Shown here: positions 17,830-27,196 of the stretch, piece by piece
Layout of the letters: each line of letters opens with the position of its first letter
How positions within the stretch are numbered: the first letter of the stretch is position 1
Assembly: GCA_022826345.1 (NCBI GenBank)
Contig: JAJDVB010000079.1
Coordinates: forward strand, 1 to 62,781
Origin: Alphaproteobacteria bacterium
GTDB taxonomy: Bacteria > Pseudomonadota > Alphaproteobacteria > UBA828
Length of the DNA: 62,781 nucleotides
Direction of reading: 5' to 3'
Position numbers and translations under genes: made by a program
Notes under the pieces: generated by a model
What the model was told of the DNA's origin: nothing
Seen by the model: only the letters and a program-made list of their open reading frames with translations
The model's database searches: none

Positions 17830-18955
17830 TCAGCCTCTGCCCGCGCCCTCCGCCGGGGAACCGATACGGGCGGCGAGCGATGCCGCCAGGAACTGGTCGA
17901 TGCCGCCGTCGAGCACGGCGTCGGGGTTGCTGCTCTCGATCCCGGTGCGGAGGTCCTTCACCATGCGATAGGGCTGAAGGACGTAGGAGCGTATCTGGTG
18001 GCCCCAGCCGATGTCGCTCTTCTGCTCGGCGAGCGCCTGCGCCTCCATCTCGCGCTCCTGCAGCGCGCGCTCGTAGAGGCGGGCGCGCAGCATCGACATC
18101 GCTTCCGCCTTGTTGCGGTGCTGCGAGCGCTCGGCCTGGCACTGGACGACGATGTTGGTGGGCAGGTGGGTGATGCGGACCGCGCTGTCGGTCCGGTTGA
18201 CGTGCTGTCCACCCGCGCCGGACGCACGGTAAGTGTCGATGCGAAGGTCCTTGTCTGCGATCTCGATGTCGATGGTCTCGTCCACCACGGGGTAGACCCA
18301 GACCGAGGCGAAGCTGGTGTGGCGGCGCGCGCCCGCATCGAAGGGAGAGATGCGGACCAGGCGGTGCACGCCGCTCTCGGTCTTGAGCCAGCCGTAGGCG
18401 CTTTCGCCCGAGACCTTGATGACCGCCGACTTGATCCCCGCCTCCTCGCCGGGGCTCTCCTCGATCCACTCGGCCTTATAGCCGCGCTGCTCCGCCCAGC
18501 GGACGTACATGCGCAGCAGCATCTCGGCCCAGTCCTGCGATTCGGTGCCGCCCGCGCCGGCATGGACCTCGAGGAAGCCGTCGTTGCCGTCCGCCTCGCC
18601 CGAGAGCAGGCTCTCCAGCTCGCGCCGCTTCGCCTCCTCGCGGGTCGTGGCAAGCGCGCCTTCCGCCTCGCCGTAGGCCTCCTCGTCGGACTCTTCTTCG
18701 GCAAGCTCGGCAAGCGCGAGGCCGTCCTCCAACTCCTGCTCCAGACGTTGGAAGATGGCGACCGCCGCATCGAGCCGGGTACGCTCCTGCATCACCGCAC
18801 GGGCGCGCTCGGCATCGGACCAGAGGTCCGGGTCTTCGGCCTCGCGGTTCAGCGCCTCCAGGCGGTCTCGGGCGCCGTCGAGGTCAAAGGTGCCTCCTCA
18901 GCAGCGTCAGCGACTGCTTGATGTCATCGGCGAGAGACAGGATTTCGGCGCGCAT
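17830..18955 (-). CDS. prfB: peptide chain release factor 2, expressed by programmed +1 frameshift
   Basis: RF2 recognises UGA and UAA stop codons and releases the peptide. The gene starts at ATG 18955 ([21 protein letters not shown]) and meets an in-frame TGA after 23 codons. Shifting +1 at CTT-TGA-C continues as [19 protein letters not shown] for 351 more codons, giving about 374 residues. The tripeptide region [15 protein letters not shown] and the catalytic [13 protein letters not shown] loop are intact. Automatic calling would start at an internal ATG near 18795 and lose about 50 N-terminal residues. It follows mrcA by 24 bases on the same strand, a common alphaproteobacterial pairing. 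Confidence 0.93.
18883..18898 (-). promoter_or_regulatory. RF2 programmed frameshift site
   Basis: Read on the - strand, the site is AGGAGG CAC CTT TGA C. It has a Shine-Dalgarno-like AGGAGG three bases before the slippery CUU, then the UGA stop and a following C. This matches the architecture of the E. coli prfB autoregulatory site (AGGGGG, UAU, CUU UGA C). Low RF2 would slow termination at UGA and favour the +1 shift, so RF2 controls its own level. Confidence 0.93.
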
Positions 18956-18979
18956 CGACAGGGCCCTTCCGGTGGGCGC

Positions 18980-21391
18980 TCAATATACGGCGCCCAGCCC
19001 CTCGAACGGAACCGCGCCTGCTTCGAGCGCGCCGTCCAGGCTTTCGGCGGCCCGCAGTGCCGCCCGCTGCGTTGGCTCGGTGCCGGGCAGAAACGCCTCC
19101 ACGATCACGTCGTCGCTGGCGGGGCCCGGCAGCGCGCCGGAACCGCGCTCCACCCGCACGAAGCGGATACCGGGGGGAACCCGGAAGGGCACGGCCGGCT
19201 TGTCGGCCAGGGCTTCGGCGAAGAAATCCCGCACGATCGGCGCCGCCACGCGGCCGCCGGACTCCTTCCGCCCGAGCGATTGCGGCTGGTCGAAGCCGAC
19301 GTAGGCGGCGGCGACCAGATCGGGGGTGAAGCCGACGAACCAAGCGTCGCGGAACTCGTTGGTCGTGCCCGTCTTGCCGCCGATCGTCGCGTCCAGCTTA
19401 CGGAGCGCGCGGCCGGTGCCGCGCTGCACCGCGCCCTCCAGCATCGAGACGACCTGGTAGGTGGTGCGCGGATCGGCGATCACAGGCCGAATGTCACGGA
19501 GGATGGGCGGCAACTGATGATGCCATTCGCCGGGCCGGCAGCGGTCGCACGCGCGGGCGTCCCGCCGATAGACCGTGCGCCCGTTGCGGTCCTGGATGCG
19601 CTCGACGAAGGCCGGCTCGATCTTGCGCCCGCCGTTGACCAGCATGGCATAGGCGGCGGCCAGGTCGAGCGGCGTCGTCTCCATCGAGCCCAGCGCGGCC
19701 GACGGCAGCTCCGGCAGGTCCGAGTGCAGGCCGAAACGCGCGGCATAGTCGCCCACGGTTCTCATGCCGATGTCCTGGGCGACGCGGAGCGTCATCAGAT
19801 TGCGCGATTCCTCGAGCCCCACCCTGAGCGTGCTGGGGCCGTAGAACCGCTCGGTGTAGTTCGCGGGCTTCCACTTGCGCAGGTGCTCGCCCTGGTCGAT
19901 CACCACCGGCGCATCGAGCACGATGGAGGCCGGCGTGTAGCCGTGATCGAGCGCCGCCAGATAGACGAACGGCTTGAAGGCGGAGCCCGGCTGGCGCCGG
20001 GCCTGGGTCGCGCGGTCGAATTCGCTGGTGGCGAAGTCGAAGCCGCCAACCAGTGCCAGCACCCGCCCGGTGTGCGGATCCAGCGCCACCAGAGCGCCCG
20101 AGGCCGCAGGAATCTGACGAAGCGCAAAGGCACCCTCTCGGCCGTCCACGGGCTCGACCGGCACCACGTCGCCCGCGCTCAGCACCTGGTGCGCGGCGGT
20201 AACCTCCGGCCCGAGCCTGCCCTTCCCGCGCGCCTTGCGCGCCCACCTGAGGTCGTCGAGCGCGATGGCGCCCACGGCGCCATCGGCGAAGCCGATTTCC
20301 GCGCGGCCGGCCTCCACGGTCAACACCGCCGCGAGGCGCCACGGCTTCGGCACTGGCGGCAGCTCTTCCGCGCCGAGCATCTGCCGCCAATCGCCCGCCG
20401 GGTCGACCTGCGTGAGCGGGCCGCGCCAGCCGCGGCGTTGGTCGTAGGCGACGAGGCCGCCCCTGAGCGCTCGGTCGGCGATCGCCTGGAGCGCCGGATC
20501 GACCGTCGTGCGGACCGAGAGGCCGCCTTCGTAGAGCGCGTCGTCGCCGTAGCGCGCCTGGAGCCAACGCCGCACCTCCTCGGCGAAATGCGGTGCCTCG
20601 ACGAAGGTCTCGGGCGCCCGATTCCGAATACGCAACGGCGCCTGCATCGCTGCCTCGGCCTCGGCTTCGCTAACCGCGCCGTTCGCGACCATCTGGTCCA
20701 GCACCCAGTTGCGCCGGGCCACAGCGGCCTCGTGCTTGCGTACGGGGTGATAGTTGTTCGGCGCCTTGGGCAGGGCCGCCAGATAGGCGATCTCTTCGAG
20801 CGAAAGGGCGTTGAGGGAGCGGTCGAAATAGTTGAGGGCCGCTGCCGCCACACCGTAGGAGCCCGCGCCCAAGTAGATCTCGTTGAGATAGAGCTCGAGG
20901 ATCTGGTCCTTGGTGAAGGCGTCCTCGATCCTCATGGCAAGGATGGCTTCCTTGATCTTGCGTGAGAAGGAGAGCTCGTTCGAGAGTAGGAAGTTCTTGG
21001 CCACCTGTTGGGTCACGGTTGACGCGCCGATCGGCCGGCGTTCGCCGTTGCCGACCATGTTGACGAGGTTGGTGACCACCGCGTTCGCCACGCTGATGGG
21101 ATCGACCCCGAAGTGCTCGTAGAACGCCTTGTCTTCGGCCGCGAGGAAAGCCTGGACCAAGCGCTGCGGCATGGCGCTGACGGGCACGAACAGCCGCTTC
21201 TCGCGGGCGTGCTCGGCGAGCAGACGCCCGTCGCCGGCGTGAACGCGGGTCATAACCGGCGGCTCGTAGGCCGCGAGCTGGTTGTGATCGGGCAAGTCTC
21301 GGCCGTAGTGGAAGAACACGAAGGCGATGGCACCGCCCGCGAGTGCCGCGAGGAGCACGAGGCTGCCGAGGACAATGCCGGCGATTTTCAT
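18980..21391 (-). CDS. mrcA: penicillin-binding protein 1A (bifunctional transglycosylase/transpeptidase)
   Basis: 803-residue class A PBP that polymerises and cross-links peptidoglycan in the periplasm. It has an N-terminal membrane anchor (IVLGSLVLLAALAGGAIAFV). The GT51 domain shows AAEDKAFYEHFGVDP (catalytic glutamate) and GASTVTQQVAKNF. The transpeptidase has PGSAFKPFVYLA (active serine in SxxK), ESRNLMTLRVA (SxN) and GGKTGTTNEFRDAWF (KTG). It starts 124 bases from the MFS gene behind it. In many relatives an amidase gene precedes mrcA; here the sensory operon does instead. Confidence 0.95.
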   Translation of the reverse strand: MKIAGIVLGSLVLLAALAGGAIAFVFFHYGRDLPDHNQLAAYEPPVMTRVHAGDGRLLAEHAREKRLFVPVSAMPQRLVQAFLAAEDKAFYEHFGVDPISVANAVVTNLVNMVGNGERRPIGASTVTQQVAKNFLLSNELSFSRKIKEAILAMRIEDAFTKDQILELYLNEIYLGAGSYGVAAAALNYFDRSLNALSLEEIAYLAALPKAPNNYHPVRKHEAAVARRNWVLDQMVANGAVSEAEAEAAMQAPLRIRNRAPETFVEAPHFAEEVRRWLQARYGDDALYEGGLSVRTTVDPALQAIADRALRGGLVAYDQRRGWRGPLTQVDPAGDWRQMLGAEELPPVPKPWRLAAVLTVEAGRAEIGFADGAVGAIALDDLRWARKARGKGRLGPEVTAAHQVLSAGDVVPVEPVDGREGAFALRQIPAASGALVALDPHTGRVLALVGGFDFATSEFDRATQARRQPGSAFKPFVYLAALDHGYTPASIVLDAPVVIDQGEHLRKWKPANYTERFYGPSTLRVGLEESRNLMTLRVAQDIGMRTVGDYAARFGLHSDLPELPSAALGSMETTPLDLAAAYAMLVNGGRKIEPAFVERIQDRNGRTVYRRDARACDRCRPGEWHHQLPPILRDIRPVIADPRTTYQVVSMLEGAVQRGTGRALRKLDATIGGKTGTTNEFRDAWFVGFTPDLVAAAYVGFDQPQSLGRKESGGRVAAPIVRDFFAEALADKPAVPFRVPPGIRFVRVERGSGALPGPASDDVIVEAFLPGTEPTQRAALRAAESLDGALEAGAVPFEGLGAVY

Positions 21392-21515
21392 TTTCGGGCG
21401 GGCCGGACGGTCAGTGGAGTCGCGTACGCCTCAGCGTAGCACTGATCGGCAGCGATCGGGATTGCCGGACGCACCTGCCCAACAAACGCCAGGAATGAGG
21501 CGAGACTGCGGCAGG

Positions 21516-22835
21516 CTAGTTTGCTCGCCGACGACGCGGTATCGCTATTCCGTGTTCGCGCAGCGTGCTTTCCACGCTCGGCCGTTGAATTTGGATGCGT
21601 TTGTCGCTCAGCAGGTAGGAGAACACGTACCCGAGACCCAGGATCAGAACGCCGATCAAGAAGCAGTAGATGATGGCGCGGTCGGGGTATTGGTCCTTGA
21701 GATAGCCGATGTAGAGGGGGCCGCAGACGCCAGCCGCCGCCCAGGCCGTCAGCATGACGCCATAGACCGCAGACATTTTCTTCGCGCCGAAGACGTCAAG
21801 CACGAAAGAGGGCATCGTCGCGAAGCCGCCGCCGAAGCAAAGCATGATGTAGCAGACGAGAGCCGAGAATATCCACGGATCGCGCTCGGTCATCAGGATG
21901 CCAAAGACGATCATCTGGCTGGCCAGCAGGATTCTGAACACGCGGATGCGGCCGATGCGGTCGGACAGCAATCCCCAGAAGAGCCGCCCGAATCCGTTGC
22001 AGAGCGAGCTGGCAGCAATCAACGTCGCGCCATACTCGGCGAGGGTTTCCGGCTCCACGGACGGATCGGCAAGTCCCCACACGTCCTGGAGCAGCGGTGA
22101 CTGAAAGCTGATGACGGCGATACCTGCGGCGATGTTGAAGAAGAAGACAAGCCACATGACGGCGAATTCGCCCGAATACAGGCAGCGCGCGGTCGAGTCC
22201 GGCTCGTCCTGCACGCTGCTGCTGGAGGCCGTTGCATTATCCAGACGGCTCGCGAGCTCCGCAGGCGGATCCCGCAGCGCCAAACTGCACGGGATCAAGA
22301 CGGCGGCGAACACCACGCCGAGCCAGATGAACAGAAGTGGGAGATCTCCTTCCGTCTCAACCACCAGCAAGGGTGCCAGTCCCTTGCTGAGAACGACCGC
22401 GCCGATCCCGAAACCCATGACGACGATGCCCGTCGCCAGTCCCTTCTTGTCCGGGAACCACTTCGCCACTGTCGCGACGGGCGTGACGTAGCCGAGCCCG
22501 ATCCCAGCACCGCCGATCACGCCGTAACCGAGATAAAAGAGCGCGAGACTGTCGAGCTGCAGGGCGAGGCCGGCAATCATGTACCCGCCCGAGAACATCA
22601 CACTGCCGGCAAGCGCCAATCGCCGCGGCCCCACCTTGGGCAGAATCATGCCCGCGCCCGCAGCAGACATGCCGAGAGAGAAGATCGTGATACTGAAGGC
22701 GAGCGCCGTGTCGGTGAACGACCAGCCGAGCTGCCTCACGAGAAGCGTTTGAAAAAAACTCCACGCGTAGACGGTCCCGAAGCAAACCTGCAGGACGGTG
22801 CAGTAGAGAATTGCCGCTGTGCGAGAATGAGCCAC
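21516..22835 (-). CDS. MFS transporter, oxalate/formate antiporter-like (OFA) family
   Basis: 439 residues with about 12 hydrophobic helices. FGTVYAWSFFQTLLVRQLGWS at the start, IGGAGIGLGYVTPVATVAKWFPDKKG in the middle and GFGRLFWGLLSDRIGRIRV after the central loop are characteristic of OFA-type carriers of small carboxylates. The substrate is not readable. It starts seven bases after the HAMP receptor gene and is the last gene of a five-gene operon with two binding proteins and a histidine kinase, so its substrate may be the molecule sensed. Confidence 0.85.
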   Translation of the reverse strand: MAHSRTAAILYCTVLQVCFGTVYAWSFFQTLLVRQLGWSFTDTALAFSITIFSLGMSAAGAGMILPKVGPRRLALAGSVMFSGGYMIAGLALQLDSLALFYLGYGVIGGAGIGLGYVTPVATVAKWFPDKKGLATGIVVMGFGIGAVVLSKGLAPLLVVETEGDLPLLFIWLGVVFAAVLIPCSLALRDPPAELASRLDNATASSSSVQDEPDSTARCLYSGEFAVMWLVFFFNIAAGIAVISFQSPLLQDVWGLADPSVEPETLAEYGATLIAASSLCNGFGRLFWGLLSDRIGRIRVFRILLASQMIVFGILMTERDPWIFSALVCYIMLCFGGGFATMPSFVLDVFGAKKMSAVYGVMLTAWAAAGVCGPLYIGYLKDQYPDRAIIYCFLIGVLILGLGYVFSYLLSDKRIQIQRPSVESTLREHGIAIPRRRRAN

Positions 22836-22842
22836 CGGAAGG

Positions 22843-23610
22843 CTATTCCTTCCCGCCCGGCTGCGAGAGCCCGTCCGCCTTGTCTCGATCCATCACCTGC
22901 GAGAAGTAGAGGAAGAGGCGCGCGAGCTCTCCCGCCTCGTCATTACGCGCGAGCAGCTTCTCGTTTCCTCGGCTGTCGGCCTCTCGCTCCTGTGCGAGCT
23001 TCACCGCAAAGGCGAGAACACCGTCGACCGGTCTGGCCGCCTGGCCGACGAGCCAGATCGCGGCGAGAATGCCGACCACGAAGATGATGGAGATGAGGTA
23101 GACCTGCTGGCCGATCGCTCTTTGGACCTTCAACGCGATCAGCCCGGTGTCGCTGCCGATGTGGACCGCGCCGGCGACGCCCGCCAGGATCGGACTCGCG
23201 ACCTCGACGAAATCGCCCATGCCGGGCAGGCTTCGTTCCACCGTCACCGTGCTGGTCGCGTCACCGGTCCTGATCTCCTCCGGAATGCCCGGAACGAAGG
23301 TGTGCGCCAGAAACTCCCCTGTCTCGCTCGTGATGTAGATGTAGCTGATTCCCTGAATCTCGACGAACTGGTCGATCAGGGACTGGAGCGCCGTCAGGTT
23401 CCTGTTCAACAGGATGTCGACACTGGCATCGGCGATCGTCTTGGCGATATCCCTGCTGTTCGATTCATATTCTTCGGACAGGTGCGTATCGACCGTGTAA
23501 ATGCAGAGAACCGATGTGGATATGCCGATCACGCCGAACAGGAAGAACACGCCGAACAGGGTCTTTCGGAAGAGCTTCTGGATCTTCATGTCAGCCAGTT
23601 GGATCTTCAT
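22843..23610 (-). CDS. membrane receptor with periplasmic sensor and HAMP, no output domain
   Basis: 255 residues. One membrane helix (LFGVFFLFGVIGISTSVLCIY, about residues 18-38) is followed by a periplasmic region of about 125 residues. That region has cache/PAS-like features (LSEEYESNSRDIAKTIADAS, GISYIYITSETGEFLAHTF). A second helix lies near 170-192, then a HAMP-like stretch (ARPVDGVLAFAVKLAQ). The protein ends about 40 residues later with no kinase, GGDEF, methyl-accepting or phosphatase domain. The chosen ATG is one base after the stop of the upstream binding-protein gene. A second ATG at 23589, created by a tandem duplication, would shorten it by seven residues. Function is unknown; it may pair with the nearby kinase. 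Confidence 0.75.
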   Translation of the reverse strand: MKIQLADMKIQKLFRKTLFGVFFLFGVIGISTSVLCIYTVDTHLSEEYESNSRDIAKTIADASVDILLNRNLTALQSLIDQFVEIQGISYIYITSETGEFLAHTFVPGIPEEIRTGDATSTVTVERSLPGMGDFVEVASPILAGVAGAVHIGSDTGLIALKVQRAIGQQVYLISIIFVVGILAAIWLVGQAARPVDGVLAFAVKLAQEREADSRGNEKLLARNDEAGELARLFLYFSQVMDRDKADGLSQPGGKE

Positions 23611-23618
23611 GTCAGCCA
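23579..23618. repeat. 19-bp tandem duplication at a gene junction
   Basis: Two copies of TGGATCTTCATGTCAGCCA (23579-23597 and 23600-23618) lie 21 bases apart. They span the end of the binding-protein gene and the start of the receptor gene. On the coding strand each copy holds TGACATGAAGATCCA, so the duplication provides two alternative in-frame ATG codons (MKIQLADMKIQ). Confidence 0.9.
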
Positions 23619-24913
23619 AACCTGTCTTGCCAGCTGTCCAGGGGAATGAAGCGGCCCTCGTCCACAACGGTGTAGTAGACCTTCTGCAAGCCCTGGCGGC
23701 GCTCCGGCCCGAACGACACCAGCTCACCAATCCCCAAATCGAAATTACTTATGCTGAAGACGGCCTCTTCCAGCGTGCTTCTCTCCGGCTTGTCGCCGAG
23801 GCGATCGAGTATCTCGACCATCAGCTTGGCGTTCAGGAAACCCTCTAGACTGACGAAGCTGTGGGAGAAGGGCGTGTAATCCTCTCTCAGTAATTCCTGT
23901 GGAGGCTGGGGGTCGTATCGCGCCATCAATTCCTGGTACTGCTGGACGGCAGGAATCCCCACGTCGTGATAGCTGGGAACGACCTGCGAGTTCACCAGCA
24001 GCTCGGTGTAGCGCTCGCCATCGTCGCGCCCTTGCGTGATGAGATTGAGAAGGTTCTCGCTGCCGACGAAGGACACGTTGGCGATGGGCACGCGCAACCC
24101 GAGATCCACCGCGTCGCGGAGAAACGCGGCGCAGGCGGCGTAAGCACCGATGCAGATGACTGCATCGGGGCGCGATGCCTTCAGGATCTCCACCTGATCG
24201 CGCATGATGCCCGTGAATTTGGAGCCCCGCCTGTAGGTCGCCTCGCCGACGATCCGCTCACCGAAGGACTTCAGGGCACGGCGCACGCCCGCCCACCCAC
24301 TGCGGCCGTAAGCGTCAGCCTGATAGAAGACGGCGATGCGCTTGCGACCGATCCCTACGAAGTTCTGAACCAGGCCTGCGGTCTCCTGCCGGTAGGAGGC
24401 GCGCAAATTGAAGGCGAAGGGGCCGTACGGCGGCTCCCGCTGCGGCTGCGCGCCGGTGAACGGAAAGAAGAGATAGACCTGTCTCTCCTGAAACTTCTTG
24501 AGCATGGGAAGAACGCGAGTGACCGTCGGCGTGCCGACATAGCCGAAGAGGGCGAAGACCTCGTCTTCCAGCATCAGGGTCATCGTGTTCTGAACCGACG
24601 GGTCAGGCTGATAGCCGTCGTCGTAGGTTCTGAGAACGACTCTGCGGCCCCTGACGCCGCCCTGGCGGTTGATGTGCTCGAAATAGGCGCTGGCGCCGCG
24701 GAAGAGCTCGATGCCGAGACCGCGGGAAGGACCGGAGAACGCGGCGGACATGCCTAACACGATCTCGCTGTCGGTCACGCCCGATGATGCGGCTGCGCCG
24801 GATGGACGCCAGCCAAAACCCAACAGGCAGCCGGCAAGGCCGTACCGAAGGACGCTTCTCCTCGTCGGCGACCTCATTCGAGGTATGCCCATCCCTCCTC
24901 GCCTATGCGGCAT
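23612..24913 (-). CDS. ABC-type substrate-binding protein, Leu/Ile/Val (type I) family, Tat signal
   Basis: 433 residues. The N-terminus has SPTRRSVLRYGLAGCLLGF, a twin-arginine type export signal. The mature part GVTDSEIVLGMSAAFSGPSRG and later VRGRRVVLRTYDDGYQPD and FNLRASYRQETAGLV are typical of LivJ/LivK-like periplasmic proteins. It is a paralogue of the protein at 27193-28380. No ABC permease or ATPase is near, and a histidine kinase and a receptor gene flank it, so a sensory role is inferred. Start choice among ATGs at 24913, 24892 and 24877 is uncertain: a strong GAGGAGGG lies directly before 24892. Confidence 0.87.
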   Translation of the reverse strand: MPHRRGGMGIPRMRSPTRRSVLRYGLAGCLLGFGWRPSGAAASSGVTDSEIVLGMSAAFSGPSRGLGIELFRGASAYFEHINRQGGVRGRRVVLRTYDDGYQPDPSVQNTMTLMLEDEVFALFGYVGTPTVTRVLPMLKKFQERQVYLFFPFTGAQPQREPPYGPFAFNLRASYRQETAGLVQNFVGIGRKRIAVFYQADAYGRSGWAGVRRALKSFGERIVGEATYRRGSKFTGIMRDQVEILKASRPDAVICIGAYAACAAFLRDAVDLGLRVPIANVSFVGSENLLNLITQGRDDGERYTELLVNSQVVPSYHDVGIPAVQQYQELMARYDPQPPQELLREDYTPFSHSFVSLEGFLNAKLMVEILDRLGDKPERSTLEEAVFSISNFDLGIGELVSFGPERRQGLQKVYYTVVDEGRFIPLDSWQDRFG

Positions 24914-24940
24914 GCCCGAAGAGTGGCTTCCCGCCTCGCT

Positions 24941-27196
24941 TCACGATGGCAAGGGCGACTCCTTGGGGTGCTCGTCCTCTAACTCCGCCTCGTCTTCGGC
25001 CGCGTCATCCTCGGTCTGCTGAGGCGGTTGCGCGGCCAGCGTAACGATCATTTCAGTGAACACGCCGACTTCGGACTCCACCCTGATTTCGCCGCCGTGC
25101 TGGCGAACGATGTCGCTCGAGAGCGCGAGGCCCAGGCCGGTGCCCTGGTCTGGCGGCTTGGTCGTGAAGAAGGGGTTGAAAATGTCGTCGATGATTTCGG
25201 GTGGGATCCCGCTCCCGTTGTCTCTGATCCGGATTTCGACCCCGTCTTCGGATCGCCGGGTGACCAGGGTGAGCGTCGGCTCGTAAGCGCCTCCTTCCGA
25301 ACCATCGGGGCCGGCATCTGCGGCGTCTGCGGCCTCCTCGGCGCGCCGCCTCTCGGCAGTCGCCTGGCAAGCGTTGCCGACCAGGTTGAGGAAGACGCGG
25401 CCCACGTCCTGAGTGACGACGTCGAGAGATCCGACCGCCGGATCGAAGTCCTCGACGATGTCGAGTTGAAAGCTGTCATCGCTTGCCCGGGCGCTGTGGT
25501 AGGCAAGTCGCACATGCTCGTCGAGCAAGGCATTGATGTCCGTCGGTTGCCGCCCGCCCGAATCACGTCCCATGCTGAGCATGTGCTGTACGATCTGGTT
25601 GGCGCGCTCGCCGTGCTCCCGAATCAATCTGAGGTTTTCCGTGATGTCTCCGCTGATCTCTCGGATCAGCGCACTGCTCTCGTCCTCCTTCCCGTCGACC
25701 GGCTCAGGGAGAACCGTTTGCAGCTCTTCCAGGAGTTCTTCCAGCAGCTGCTCCGTTACATCTGAAAAGTTCTTGACGAAGTTCAGCGGGTTCCGGATTT
25801 CGTGTGCCACGCCGGCAGTGAGCTCGCCGAGCGCCGCAAGCTTCTCCTGCATGACGATCTGGTCTTGCGCTCGCTGAAGGTTCGCGAGTGCGACCTCGAG
25901 CTGCTCGTTCTTGCCCTTGAGCTCCTCTGCCAGCTTCTCGACCAGGTTAAGCCGTTGGACTTCGAGCGCGTGACGGCGAAAGACCTCCAACGCCGCGGCC
26001 ATGTCCGCGACCTCGCCTCGTCCGTCGACCACCACTTCCGCTTCGATATCGCCCTCGGCCATCCGGCGCATCCGATCCGAGAGCCGCCCGAGGCGCCGCA
26101 TCAGCACGCGGCCGACGAACAGCCACGAGATCAGCACCGCCCCGACGATGCTGGTCACGCTGATCGCAAGCAGGAGATTGCCGCCGGTGCTGATCGCCGT
26201 CGAGGACGCCCCAGCCGCGTCTTGGACGCTCTCACGCGCCGCGCTGACCAGCCCCTCCGCCTCGGCGGCGAGTTCGACGGCAAGATTGTTGTTGGACGCG
26301 AGCAGCGCCGTCTGACGCTCATCGAGAGAAAGTTCCTGAGCCCGCAAATCGAAGCCTTGATCCTGGCCCAGACCCAGATCGACGAGACGGGACAAGGCGG
26401 GTGCAATCCTGGCATGGAGGGGCGTGGCGCCCAGGGCAGACAAGCCGCGCTCGATCTTGCCGGCGGAGGCCTCGAAGCGCTCCCGGAGTGGTTCCAGCAG
26501 TGCGATGTCGGAGACGTCGAACGCGCTCGCCAGAAGCTGGATCGCAATCGTGGCATTCGCCTGCAATCCCGCCATGTGACGGTAGCGGTTGAGCTCGTCT
26601 TCCGATCTGTGCACCGCTCGAGGTGCCGGCGCCTCGCCGAGTTCCCGATAGCCCGTCATCGTGTAGAAGAGCTGGTCGTCGATGGCCGGAATCAATGCTG
26701 CGGCGAGCTCCCTTTGCAGGGCTGCGATTTCGGCGCGCAACGCCTGGCTGCGCTCGGCGAGCAGGAAGCCTTCAGCCACCGACTCCTCGATGGCACCGAC
26801 ATTCGCGAGCAAGGCATTGCCTTGGGTGCGAATGCGCTCGAAACGCGGCTCCTCCGCTCCCTGATCCGGCAGCGCAGCCACCTGGGCTTCGAAGGCTTGC
26901 CGGTCATGTGAGATATCCGCGACGGTGTGGGCGAGTTCTTCCGGCGTCGCTGCGGCCGTCAGCCGCGGCCCGGCTGCAACGAGAGCACCGCTTTGCTGCG
27001 CCACGCCGAAGGCCGTCACCATCTCGGGCACGCTGCCCTCGTTGACGCGGTTCTGAACCTCAGCGACGTGATCGAATGAGACCAGGCCGACCACACTGGC
27101 GACGACGGTGAGCGCAACGGCGCCCCCGATACCCAGATAGAGCTGGGTCGAAAGTCGAAAGCGACTGTCAAGCAGCCGTCTTGCCAACGTGGTCAT
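24941..27196 (-). CDS. sensor histidine kinase with large TorS-like periplasmic region
   Basis: 751 residues. TM1 is at about 19-41 and TM2 at 339-361, bounding about 295 mostly helical periplasmic residues. A HAMP domain follows (RLSDRMRRMAEGDIEAEV), then coiled coil 412-452. The DHp domain has GELTAGVAHEIRNPLNF with phospho-histidine 465. The ATPase has FLNLVGNACQAT (N box), RDNGSGIPPEIID, FNPFFTTKPPDQGTGLGLAL and an acidic tail. The long helical sensor resembles TorS, which senses through the periplasmic binding protein TorT; this is inference from length and helix pattern. The ATG at 27196 overlaps the upstream binding-protein stop (ATGA), so kinase and binding protein are translationally coupled. 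Confidence 0.88.
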   Translation of the reverse strand: MTTLARRLLDSRFRLSTQLYLGIGGAVALTVVASVVGLVSFDHVAEVQNRVNEGSVPEMVTAFGVAQQSGALVAAGPRLTAAATPEELAHTVADISHDRQAFEAQVAALPDQGAEEPRFERIRTQGNALLANVGAIEESVAEGFLLAERSQALRAEIAALQRELAAALIPAIDDQLFYTMTGYRELGEAPAPRAVHRSEDELNRYRHMAGLQANATIAIQLLASAFDVSDIALLEPLRERFEASAGKIERGLSALGATPLHARIAPALSRLVDLGLGQDQGFDLRAQELSLDERQTALLASNNNLAVELAAEAEGLVSAARESVQDAAGASSTAISTGGNLLLAISVTSIVGAVLISWLFVGRVLMRRLGRLSDRMRRMAEGDIEAEVVVDGRGEVADMAAALEVFRRHALEVQRLNLVEKLAEELKGKNEQLEVALANLQRAQDQIVMQEKLAALGELTAGVAHEIRNPLNFVKNFSDVTEQLLEELLEELQTVLPEPVDGKEDESSALIREISGDITENLRLIREHGERANQIVQHMLSMGRDSGGRQPTDINALLDEHVRLAYHSARASDDSFQLDIVEDFDPAVGSLDVVTQDVGRVFLNLVGNACQATAERRRAEEAADAADAGPDGSEGGAYEPTLTLVTRRSEDGVEIRIRDNGSGIPPEIIDDIFNPFFTTKPPDQGTGLGLALSSDIVRQHGGEIRVESEVGVFTEMIVTLAAQPPQQTEDDAAEDEAELEDEHPKESPLPS

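Noticed and set aside
17830..18955. prfB as a frameshifted pseudogene
   Set aside because: The break is exactly the canonical AGGAGG-x3-CTT-TGA-C programmed site and the rest of RF2 is intact.
18755..20965. 736-codon open frame antisense to mrcA
   Set aside because: It lies opposite a full PBP1A with all catalytic motifs; its composition is typical of an antisense shadow.
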